The notes beneath the pieces are model-generated. The model worked only from the letters and a program-made list of their open reading frames with translations, had not been told where the DNA came from and ran no database searches. From Gemmatimonadota bacterium (GTDB lineage: Bacteria > Latescibacterota > UBA2968 > UBA8231): a stretch of DNA of 8,648 nucleotides. Below are positions 1 to 5,607 of this stretch, in pieces. The position numbers and the translations under genes were made by a program. The stretch's first letter is position 1, and each line of letters starts with the position of its first letter. Where the stretch lies: NCBI GenBank assembly GCA_002712305.1, contig PATE01000063.1, positions 1-8,648 of the forward strand, in the 5' to 3' direction.

Positions 1-50
1 GTGTAGCGTTTATAGCGCTACCGTGGGTTCGAATCCCACTCTCTCCGCCA
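1..50 (+). tRNA. tRNA-Ser, 3' part only (window starts inside the gene)
   Basis: The visible part is the 3' half of a class II tRNA. A long variable arm forms a 6-bp stem (GTAGCG at 3-8 with CGCTAC at 16-21). The T arm follows, with stem GTGGG 23-27 and CCCAC 35-39 around loop TTCGAAT. Then come the 3' acceptor strand TCTCTCC (40-46), discriminator G (47) and an encoded CCA (48-50). Bacterial tRNAs with long variable arms are Leu, Tyr and Ser; discriminator G73 points to Ser, because Leu and Tyr use A73. The anticodon lies upstream of the window, so the isoacceptor is unknown. Confidence 0.88.
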
Positions 51-58
51 TGTCGTGT

Positions 59-134
59 GGGGCAGTAGCTCAGTTGGGAGAGCGCTAGGTTCGCAATCTG
101 GAGGTCGAGGGTTCGATCCCCTTCTGCTCCACCA
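59..134 (+). tRNA. tRNA-Ala (anticodon CGC)
   Basis: A complete cloverleaf can be folded. The acceptor GGGGCAG (59-65) pairs with CTGCTCC (124-130). The D stem is GCTC 68-71 with GAGC 80-83. The anticodon stem CTAGG 85-89 pairs with TCTGG 97-101 and holds loop TTCGCAA (90-96), which gives anticodon CGC at 92-94. The T stem is 107-111 with 119-123 around TTCGATC. Discriminator A is at 131 and CCA is encoded at 132-134. The third acceptor pair is G61 with T128, the G3:U70 wobble that is the major identity element for alanyl-tRNA synthetase, so anticodon and acceptor agree on alanine. It lies 8 bases after tRNA-Ser, so the two are probably processed from one transcript. It reads GCG codons. Confidence 0.95.
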
Positions 135-141
135 TTTTCTG

Positions 142-183
142 CACAGTGACGTTGGCGACACCATGTTCGCCGATGTCACTGTG
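142..183 (+). terminator. Long hairpin after the tRNA pair, probable terminator or processing structure
   Basis: CACAGTGACGTTGGCGA (142-158) pairs along its whole length with TCGCCGATGTCACTGTG (167-183), giving 17 bp with two G-U wobbles around an 8-base loop. It begins 7 bases after the tRNA-Ala CCA end and comes before the SRP RNA gene, a natural place to end tRNA transcription. The bases that follow (TTGCATTAG) are only moderately T-rich, so this is not a textbook intrinsic terminator. It could instead be a 3' processing or stabilising stem. Confidence 0.5.
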
Positions 184-226
184 TTGCATTAGACTGAAGG
201 CACTTTGTTCCGCGCCGCCTTTTCGG

Positions 227-352
227 GCCGGAGGGCGTCGATGGTCAGATTCTGCGCAACGTGAGACTTCTAAACTCCGTCAGGACCGGAAGGTAGCAGC
301 GGTAGGAATGTTTTCGCGTGTGCCGCGGAGCCTCTGATCGGAGCCTTCCGGC
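227..352 (+). ncRNA. ffs: Small bacterial signal recognition particle RNA (4.5S type)
   Basis: This RNA is the scaffold of the signal recognition particle. It binds Ffh and directs ribosomes making membrane proteins to FtsY. The conserved apical hairpin is present: CCGGAAGG at 286-293 with a GGAA tetraloop (288-291), flanked by the asymmetric loop with GTCAGG before and AGCAGC after. Towards the base, GCGCAAC (254-260) faces CGTGTGCC (317-324), as in E. coli 4.5S RNA. GGTCAGA (243-249) pairs with TCTGATC (333-339), and GCCGGAGGGC (227-236) closes the rod with GCCTTCCGGC (343-352). The ends are set from this basal stem and may be off by some bases. No Alu domain is seen. The position directly upstream of dnaX is common in bacteria. 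I see no clear promoter in 184-226. Confidence 0.93.
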
Positions 353-400
353 TCGTCTTCGACTTTCCACAGGAATCCCTTCCGCCTCCAGGCCGACACC

Positions 401-2209
401 ATGAGTTATCAGGTCACTGCAAGAAAATGGCGCCCCCGCCGTTTCGACCAGGTTGTCGGTCAAGAGCACATCACCACGACGTTGATCAATGCTCTCGGTA
501 CGGGTCGCATTGCTCAATGCTACCTGTTCTGCGGCCCCCGGGGTGTGGGAAAGACCACGACGGCCCGCATCCTCGCAAAAGCCCTCAATTGCGCCAACGT
601 TGACGCGGGGGCCGATCCGTGCGACGACTGCCCTTCCTGCAAGAGCATCGCAGAAGGCACGAGCATGGACGTGCTCGAAATCGATGGAGCGTCGAACAAC
701 AGTGTCGACGACGTGCGTGACCTGCGCGAGGCCGTCCACTATATCCCGACGGGCGGTTCCTACAAGATCTACATCATCGACGAAGTCCACATGTTGTCCA
801 CGGCGGCCTTCAACGCGCTCCTCAAGACGCTGGAGGAGCCACCCGAACGCGTCGTGTTCGTCTTCGCCACAACAGAGGTGCAGGAGGTCCCCGAGACCAT
901 CCTGAGTCGATGTCAGCGCTTCAACTTTCGGCGTATCGCGACGGGCACGATCGCAGATCATTTGCGAACGATCGTGTCGGCCGAGAAGATCGAAGCCGAC
1001 GACGAAGCGCTGTTCCTACTGGCTCGACGTGCAGATGGAGCCCTGAGGGACGCGGAGAGCTTGCTGGACCAAGTGGTCTCCTTCAACGCCGAACGTCTCA
1101 CGACCGAGACGGTGGGCGACGTCCTCGGCCTCGTGGATGGCGGTGTCTTCTTCGACGTCGTGGAGGCGGTCAGCGCCGCTGATGCCACAAGAGTTCTCGA
1201 GCTGTTGTCCGGCGTCGTCGATGCAGGGGGAGACGTAGAGGAGTTCGTCCGGGGTCTGATCGAACATATCAGAAATCTTCTGTTCACTAAGGTCCAGGGT
1301 ACGGCCGATGAACTCGATGTGACCGAAACTGAGCGTGACAGATTGGGCGAAACGGCCCAGGGGATTCAAGAGCAAGATCTGCTGCGGGCCCTGCGTTCCC
1401 TGATGGATCTGGAAGGCGAATTGCGAAGATCTCTTCAACCTCGCTTCCGCACCGAACTGACCCTTGTCCGCCTGGCGGGAATGGGGAATGCAGTGGACGT
1501 GGGCCAACTGCTGGCTCGCCTGGCTGCTCTCGAAGCGACGATCGGACACGGGCAAACACCTGTACCCGTGACCTCACAACCCCAACCACCGCCGCGCAGA
1601 GCCGCCAGTACTCCCGTCCCGAGCCAAGCCGCGTCGGCTGCGGCTGCCCCTAGCGCATCACCGCCGATGCCCCCACCGGCACCGCCGCCGCCAGACGACA
1701 GTGCGCCCGAAGCAGCGCCACCCTCGGCGGCAGGATCAGCTTCTGCACAGTCCACAGAGCCTGCTCCTGCGCTCGTATCGGGGCCGGTCGATGTGAATCT
1801 GCTCAGGTCGCAGTGGCCACGGATCGTCGCTGAGGTCAGACAGCGACAACCATCCGCTGGAAACTTTCTCCAGGACATCGCTGATATGCGCCTGGGCGAC
1901 AACCAGTTGATCTTGTTGTTCCCCGCAACCGCCCGATTCAGTATGGGACAGGTTGCCAAGGCCCACGAAGCGATCAGCGGTGCCATCGAATCGGTGACCG
2001 GCGCGAAGCTGCACGTGAAGTGCTCCGTCGACGAGTCTGACGAAGGCGGCGGTGGCGGTGGCGCACATCAACCACCTGACCAGACACCCCCGCCCATGGG
2101 TGAACGGTCCACCCCTCCACCTCAGGTTCCCAAGGGCGCAGCGACCCGAGACGACGTGGATCCCTCCGTGCGTTCGGTTTTGGATGCCTTCGACGGGGAA
2201 ATTGTCTAG
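401..2209 (+). CDS. dnaX: DNA polymerase III subunit gamma/tau (clamp-loader ATPase)
   Basis: DnaX is the ATPase core of the clamp loader that opens the beta sliding clamp onto primed DNA and, as tau, couples polymerase cores to the replisome. The 602-residue protein has the family N-terminus MSYQVTARKWRP, which fixes the ATG start. Walker A GPRGVGKT is at 45-52. Zinc-binding cysteines are C64, C74, C77 and C80. Walker B IIDEVH is at 125-130, sensor 1 FATTE at 155-159, and the SRC arginine-finger motif at 169-171. The lid and helical collar domain run to about 375. A linker rich in Pro, Ala and Ser spans about 385-462, followed by a folded C-terminal domain (about 463-545), a Gly and Pro stretch, and the end DPSVRSVLDAFDGEIV, a tail seen in many DnaX proteins. 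No A-rich slippery site is visible, so no shorter gamma product by frameshifting is predicted. The Shine-Dalgarno is weak (CAGG at 389-392). Confidence 0.96.
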   Translation: MSYQVTARKWRPRRFDQVVGQEHITTTLINALGTGRIAQCYLFCGPRGVGKTTTARILAKALNCANVDAGADPCDDCPSCKSIAEGTSMDVLEIDGASNNSVDDVRDLREAVHYIPTGGSYKIYIIDEVHMLSTAAFNALLKTLEEPPERVVFVFATTEVQEVPETILSRCQRFNFRRIATGTIADHLRTIVSAEKIEADDEALFLLARRADGALRDAESLLDQVVSFNAERLTTETVGDVLGLVDGGVFFDVVEAVSAADATRVLELLSGVVDAGGDVEEFVRGLIEHIRNLLFTKVQGTADELDVTETERDRLGETAQGIQEQDLLRALRSLMDLEGELRRSLQPRFRTELTLVRLAGMGNAVDVGQLLARLAALEATIGHGQTPVPVTSQPQPPPRRAASTPVPSQAASAAAAPSASPPMPPPAPPPPDDSAPEAAPPSAAGSASAQSTEPAPALVSGPVDVNLLRSQWPRIVAEVRQRQPSAGNFLQDIADMRLGDNQLILLFPATARFSMGQVAKAHEAISGAIESVTGAKLHVKCSVDESDEGGGGGGAHQPPDQTPPPMGERSTPPPQVPKGAATRDDVDPSVRSVLDAFDGEIV

Positions 2210-2248
2210 TATGGTGGGAAGCCAACATCGAATCTGACAAGGTGGAAC

Positions 2249-2845
2249 GTGGGACCTGAACCCCTCGAAGATCTGGTGGTTGCCTTTACACGGTTGCCGG
2301 GGATCGGTCGTAAGACTGCTCAACGCCTTGCCCTCTATGTGCTCAAGTCGCCACCTCAGGAAGCCGAGTCTCTGGCGGCGGCGGTGCGGGCGGCGCGTGA
2401 GAACATCGGACACTGCACGAGATGTTTTCATCTGACGGAGCGAGGGCAGGAGTTGTGCCATATCTGTCGAGATCCAAGGCGAGACACAGGCATGATCTGC
2501 GTTGTCGAAGAGGCTTCCGATGCACTGGCTCTGGAACGAAGCGAACTGATGCGGGGGACGTATCACGTGCTCGGTGGCGCGTTGTCTCCCTTGGATGGAG
2601 TCGGTCCAGAAGACCTGCGGATAGCCGAGTTGGTGGAGCGCGTGCGGGAAGAGGGGATCAGAGAGGTGATTCTCGCGCACAACGCCAGCGCCGAGGGCGA
2701 AGCCACAGCCGAGTACATTCACCAGCGACTCGATGGAATGACACAGGTCTCCCGACTGGCTCGTGGTCTGCCCGCCGGATCAGATCTTGACCTGGCTGAT
2801 CGCACAACCCTCGCTCATGCCCTGCAGGGGCGCGTGCAATTCTAA
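2249..2845 (+). CDS. recR: Recombination mediator protein RecR
   Basis: RecR works with RecO and RecF to load RecA on SSB-coated single-stranded DNA at gaps. The 198-residue length is normal (E. coli has 201). A helix-hairpin-helix region is at 10-35 (LPGIGRKTAQR). A zinc finger uses C56, C59, C70 and C73. The Toprim domain is at about 82-170, with ICVVE at 83-87 and SPLDGVGPEDL at 113-123. The C-terminal part contains EGEATAEYI (149-157) and TTLAHALQGR (186-195). The GTG start follows AAGGTGG (2239-2245) with a short 3-base spacing; the N-terminus aligns with other RecR proteins, so the start is likely right. It begins 39 bases after dnaX. The dnaX-recR pair is widely conserved, but the nucleoid protein gene ybaB (ebfC) that often lies between them is absent here. 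Confidence 0.96.
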   Translation: MGPEPLEDLVVAFTRLPGIGRKTAQRLALYVLKSPPQEAESLAAAVRAARENIGHCTRCFHLTERGQELCHICRDPRRDTGMICVVEEASDALALERSELMRGTYHVLGGALSPLDGVGPEDLRIAELVERVREEGIREVILAHNASAEGEATAEYIHQRLDGMTQVSRLARGLPAGSDLDLADRTTLAHALQGRVQF

Positions 2846-2849
2846 GGTG
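2844..2849 (+). promoter_or_regulatory. Ribosome binding site supporting a GTG start for pgsA
   Basis: AAGGTG overlaps the recR stop codon (TAA at 2843-2845) and sits 5 bases before GTG 2855. The in-frame ATG at 2873 matches the usual PgsA N-terminus MNLPN but has only a weak upstream GAGCGG. The ribosome site therefore favours GTG 2855, and its overlap with the recR stop suggests coupled translation. Confidence 0.5.
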
Positions 2850-2854
2850 CGATC

Positions 2855-3460
2855 GTGAGCGGTCATTCCATCATGAATCTGCCCAACCTGCTGACCGTTT
2901 CGCGGATTGTTGCAACGCCCATATTTCTCTTCCTGTTGCTGGCCGATGTCTGGTATCTGCGAGTAGGGTCTGTGCTCGTGTTCGCCGCTGCGTCCCTCAC
3001 CGATCTCTACGATGGCCGACTGGCCCGCTCAAGAGGCCGGGTAACCGAATTCGGTCGATTCATGGACCCCCTGGCCGACAAAATACTCGTGACGTCTGCC
3101 CTGGTAGCCCTGGCCGTGGGTCGAATTGTCAACGCCTGGCTCGTCATCCCCGTCGTCGTCAGAGACGTGATCATCACCTCAATGCGGATGTATGGACTGT
3201 ATCGAGGACAGATGATGGAGACCTCCCGGTTGGCGAAATGGAAAACAACCGTACAACTGATCACGATCTTCGTAATCCTTGTGATGATCGGTGTGCAGGA
3301 GCTATCGATTCACTACCAATGGCACAGCATCATCGACCTCGATTCGGCGATGTTTCCTCTTCTCGCCAACGGACTCATGGCGGTGGTCCTGCTCCTTACG
3401 GTGCTTTCCGGATTTCACTATCTTTTCCGCACTGAACAACACTCCAGCAGCGCACTCTGA
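2855..3460 (+). CDS. pgsA: CDP-diacylglycerol--glycerol-3-phosphate 3-phosphatidyltransferase
   Basis: This integral membrane enzyme transfers the phosphatidyl group from CDP-diacylglycerol to sn-glycerol 3-phosphate, giving phosphatidylglycerophosphate and CMP, the committed step to phosphatidylglycerol and cardiolipin. The CDP-alcohol phosphatidyltransferase signature is complete: D50, D53, G54, A57, R58, G67, D71 and D75. The N-terminus NLPNLLTVSRI (8-18) is typical of PgsA. Hydrophobic segments lie at about 18-48, 78-113, 131-148 and 166-190. The 201-residue length from GTG 2855 is normal; starting at ATG 2873 would give 195. The signature is shared with other CDP-alcohol transferases such as phosphatidylserine synthase, but the N-terminus and the adjacent pgpA gene support PgsA. 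It begins 9 bases after recR. Confidence 0.92.
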   Translation: MSGHSIMNLPNLLTVSRIVATPIFLFLLLADVWYLRVGSVLVFAAASLTDLYDGRLARSRGRVTEFGRFMDPLADKILVTSALVALAVGRIVNAWLVIPVVVRDVIITSMRMYGLYRGQMMETSRLAKWKTTVQLITIFVILVMIGVQELSIHYQWHSIIDLDSAMFPLLANGLMAVVLLLTVLSGFHYLFRTEQHSSSAL

Positions 3461-3501
3461 CTATCGACTCATCAGGTCGTCCTCCTCGTCGTCTTCTCGA
3501 C

Positions 3502-3969
3502 GTGGTTCGCACGTTTTTCGCTACCGTCGGGTACTCCGGTCTCGTCCCGATCGCGCCTGGGACGGCGGGTTCGGCGGTTACGGCCGTCATCTATGTCTTG
3601 CTGTGCGACTCGATGTCGACGATGGCCTGGCTCGTCGTACTGGCCGTAGTGGCGGCGATCTCCATACCGGTGGCCGGAGCAGAGGCCGAGGCGAGAGGCC
3701 GCAAGGATCCAGGGCCGGTGGTGATCGACGAGATGCTCGGATTCCTCGTCACGGTAGCATTCCTCCCCTACAGCCTGTCTATGACGCTGGCGGGCTTTCT
3801 ATTATTTCGCGTGCTGGATATCATCAAACCACCCCCGGCTCGCTGGCTAGAGCGCCTACCCGGGGGCTGGGGCATCGTTCTGGATGACGTTGCGGCAGGG
3901 ATCTGGGGAAACGTGATATTGCGGCTCGGGCTGTGGTGGCTCGGTGGTGACACAGCGCAGTCTACGTAA
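3502..3969 (+). CDS. pgpA: Phosphatidylglycerophosphatase A
   Basis: PgpA removes the terminal phosphate from phosphatidylglycerophosphate to give phosphatidylglycerol, the step after PgsA. The 155-residue protein has the family motifs in order: PIAPGTAGS (16-24), [12 protein letters not shown] (69-80, with D76 and E77 as probable metal or catalytic residues), [11 protein letters not shown] (102-112) and DDVAAG (128-133). Hydrophobic stretches at about 42-58, 78-101 and 132-147 fit a membrane protein. GTG 3502 is the only ATG, GTG or TTG start between an in-frame TGA at 3433 and the first conserved motif. No Shine-Dalgarno precedes it: the 41 bases after pgsA are rich in C and T. Translation may depend on ribosomes arriving from pgsA; a rare start near 3457 cannot be excluded. 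Confidence 0.93.
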   Translation: MVRTFFATVGYSGLVPIAPGTAGSAVTAVIYVLLCDSMSTMAWLVVLAVVAAISIPVAGAEAEARGRKDPGPVVIDEMLGFLVTVAFLPYSLSMTLAGFLLFRVLDIIKPPPARWLERLPGGWGIVLDDVAAGIWGNVILRLGLWWLGGDTAQST

Positions 3970-3980
3970 CAGAACCGATC

Positions 3981-3987
3981 GGAGAGG
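3981..3987 (+). promoter_or_regulatory. Strong ribosome binding site of recA
   Basis: GGAGAGG lies 8 bases before the recA ATG at 3996, in the 26-base gap after pgpA. It is among the best Shine-Dalgarno matches in the window, consistent with high RecA expression. No LexA-type operator was found beside it. Confidence 0.6.
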
Positions 3988-3995
3988 TCGACACG

Positions 3996-5111
3996 ATGGC
4001 AAAGGGCAACAACGGCCGAGCGGACGTTCAGCGGCAGGATGACGATCGCGGCAGACAACAGGCCCTGGATCTGGCCCTGTCCCAGATCGAAAAACAGTAC
4101 GGCAAGGGCGCAATCATGCGCATGGGAGAGGAAGGTGGTGTGGTGGCCGTCGAGTCGATCCCGTCCGGCTCCATTGCGCTGGATGCAGCCCTCGGAATCG
4201 GCGGATTCCCGAGAGGCCGTGTCGTTGAGGTCTACGGACCTGAAGGGGCAGGGAAGACGATGGTTTCTCTGCACGCCATTCGCGAAGCGCAGCGAGCCGG
4301 CGGCACGGCGGCCTTCGTCGACGCCGAGCACGCACTGGATATCTCCTTTGCTCGTCGGATTGGTGTCGACGTCGAGAATCTCATCATCAGCCAGCCGGAT
4401 TCGGGCGAACAGGCTCTGGAGATCGTGGATACGCTGGTGCGTTCGGGAGCCTTCGATGTTGTCGTCCTCGATTCGGTAGCCGCCTTGGTCCCTCAAGCCG
4501 AACTGGAAGGCAACATGGGAGATTCCCACATGGGACTCCATGCTCGTCTGATGTCACAAGCTCTGCGCAAGCTCACCGGTTCGATCAATCGGTCGCGCAC
4601 CTGCGCCATCTTCATCAATCAGCTGCGCATGAAGATCGGCGTCATGTTCGGCAATCCGGAGACCACTACCGGAGGTCGGGCAATGGGTTTCTACGCGTCT
4701 TTGCGACTCGACATCCGGCGGATTGGGCACATCAAGGATGGTGACGAAACCATTGGCAGCCGTGTTCGCGTCAAGGTGGTCAAGAACAAACTGGCGCCAC
4801 CCTACCGCCAGGCGGAGATCGATCTCTACTACACGGGCAACCACATCGGTTTGTCGCGCGAGAGTGATCTCATCGATATCGGTGTCGACAAGGGGATCGT
4901 CGAGAAGTCAGGAACCTGGTTTTCCTGCGATGGGGAGCGACTGGGGCAGGGACGGGAGAATGCCCGGATGTTTCTGGTCGAAAATCCCGAGTTTGCCGCC
5001 AAGTTAGAATCCCGATTGCGAGAAGAACTCGGCATGCCTTCCGACGATGCATCGACGTCCCAGGACGATGCAGCAACGACACCGCAGGACGACGCCGAGA
5101 CGGCGGGCTGA
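3996..5111 (+). CDS. recA: Recombinase RecA
   Basis: RecA forms ATP-dependent filaments on single-stranded DNA, drives homologous pairing and strand exchange, and triggers LexA self-cleavage where LexA exists. The 371-residue protein aligns along its length with E. coli RecA with an offset of about 15. Walker A is GPEGAGKT (81-88), catalytic E111 lies in DAEHALD, and Walker B VVVLDS is at 155-160. Loop L1 is near [10 protein letters not shown] (171-180), Q209 lies in FINQLRMK, and loop L2 includes GNPETTTGG (219-227). Interface lysines K263 and K265 (E. coli K248 and K250) are kept. Two oddities stand out. Walker A has GA where nearly all RecA proteins have SS, and GFY (231-233) replaces KFY, losing the equivalent of K216. 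The C-terminal tail is acidic, with three DDA units (350-367). Synteny with recX says it is the main RecA, not a paralogue. Confidence 0.97.
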   Translation: MAKGNNGRADVQRQDDDRGRQQALDLALSQIEKQYGKGAIMRMGEEGGVVAVESIPSGSIALDAALGIGGFPRGRVVEVYGPEGAGKTMVSLHAIREAQRAGGTAAFVDAEHALDISFARRIGVDVENLIISQPDSGEQALEIVDTLVRSGAFDVVVLDSVAALVPQAELEGNMGDSHMGLHARLMSQALRKLTGSINRSRTCAIFINQLRMKIGVMFGNPETTTGGRAMGFYASLRLDIRRIGHIKDGDETIGSRVRVKVVKNKLAPPYRQAEIDLYYTGNHIGLSRESDLIDIGVDKGIVEKSGTWFSCDGERLGQGRENARMFLVENPEFAAKLESRLREELGMPSDDASTSQDDAATTPQDDAETAG

Positions 5112-5118
5112 GTTTCAC

Positions 5119-5607
5119 GTGAGCGAGGAAGTCACCAAGACCCGGCGGATCGCGTTTGAGTTGCTGGCCGTACGTGATCGCTCCGTTCGTGAAATGGGCG
5201 AACGGCTTGTGCGTCGCGGTTGCGAACAGGATGCAATCGACACAGTGGTGCCGGATCTGTGCGACAAGGGACTACTCGATGACTCAACCTTCGTGCGTCG
5301 CTGGGTCAGCAGTCGGCTCGAGAATCGGCCCGAAGGACGCATCAAGTTGATCCAGGATTTGTGCAAGAGAGGCATTGACCGATCCCTGGCCGAGCAGGTG
5401 CTGGCAGAGTTCGAGGATGACATCGGCACCGATGACGTCGCAGATCGTGTTCTCGCCCGTGTGGCTCACCGATACACTGGTATAGAGCACGACGCGGCGC
5501 GGAGGCGGATGTACGGACTGCTCGCGAGAAGAGGGTTCGATCCCGATACGACAAGGGCCGCCGTGGAGCGTGCCATGAATGCTTTAACAGGAACGACCGC
5601 ACCATGA
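5119..5607 (+). CDS. recX: Regulatory protein RecX (RecA modulator)
   Basis: RecX binds in the groove of RecA filaments and limits or modulates RecA activity; it is often encoded directly after recA, as here. From GTG 5119 the product has 162 residues (E. coli RecX has 166). It is highly charged and helical, with the three-helix repeats of the family: AFELLAVRDRSVREMGERL (12-30), the region around GLLDDSTFVRRWV (51-63), and IKLIQDLCKRGI (75-86). A third unit covers about 103-155, including YGLLARRGFD (132-141). The reading frame is open upstream to ATG 5047, but those codons lie inside recA and read as Arg-rich sequence unlike RecX, so GTG 5119, 7 bases after the recA stop, is preferred. The Shine-Dalgarno is weak, suggesting coupling to recA. 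Confidence 0.87.
   Translation: MSEEVTKTRRIAFELLAVRDRSVREMGERLVRRGCEQDAIDTVVPDLCDKGLLDDSTFVRRWVSSRLENRPEGRIKLIQDLCKRGIDRSLAEQVLAEFEDDIGTDDVADRVLARVAHRYTGIEHDAARRRMYGLLARRGFDPDTTRAAVERAMNALTGTTAP

Noticed and set aside
184-226. Possible promoter for the SRP RNA (TTGCAT 184-189 or TAGACT 190-195)
   Set aside because: Neither hexamer has a partner at 16-18 base spacing, so a promoter cannot be supported.
245-961. 238-codon open frame on the - strand across the SRP RNA and dnaX start
   Set aside because: It is antisense to the SRP RNA and to conserved dnaX codons, resembles no known family, and is expected by chance in GC-rich coding DNA.
1553-1790. Possible programmed frameshift site making DnaX gamma
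   Set aside because: No A AAA AAG or long A run; C-rich stretches here are ordinary Pro codons.
1736-2722. 328-codon open frame on the - strand across dnaX and recR
   Set aside because: It spans two well-supported genes in antisense and has no recognisable domain; a codon-bias shadow.
5040-5108. Short tandem repeat at the recA 3' end (three DDA units)
   Set aside because: The units are imperfect and few; best explained as the acidic C-terminal tail common in RecA.
5047-5118. Upstream extension of recX to ATG 5047
   Set aside because: The extra codons overlap recA and give a basic low-complexity leader unlike RecX; GTG 5119 gives a normal length.
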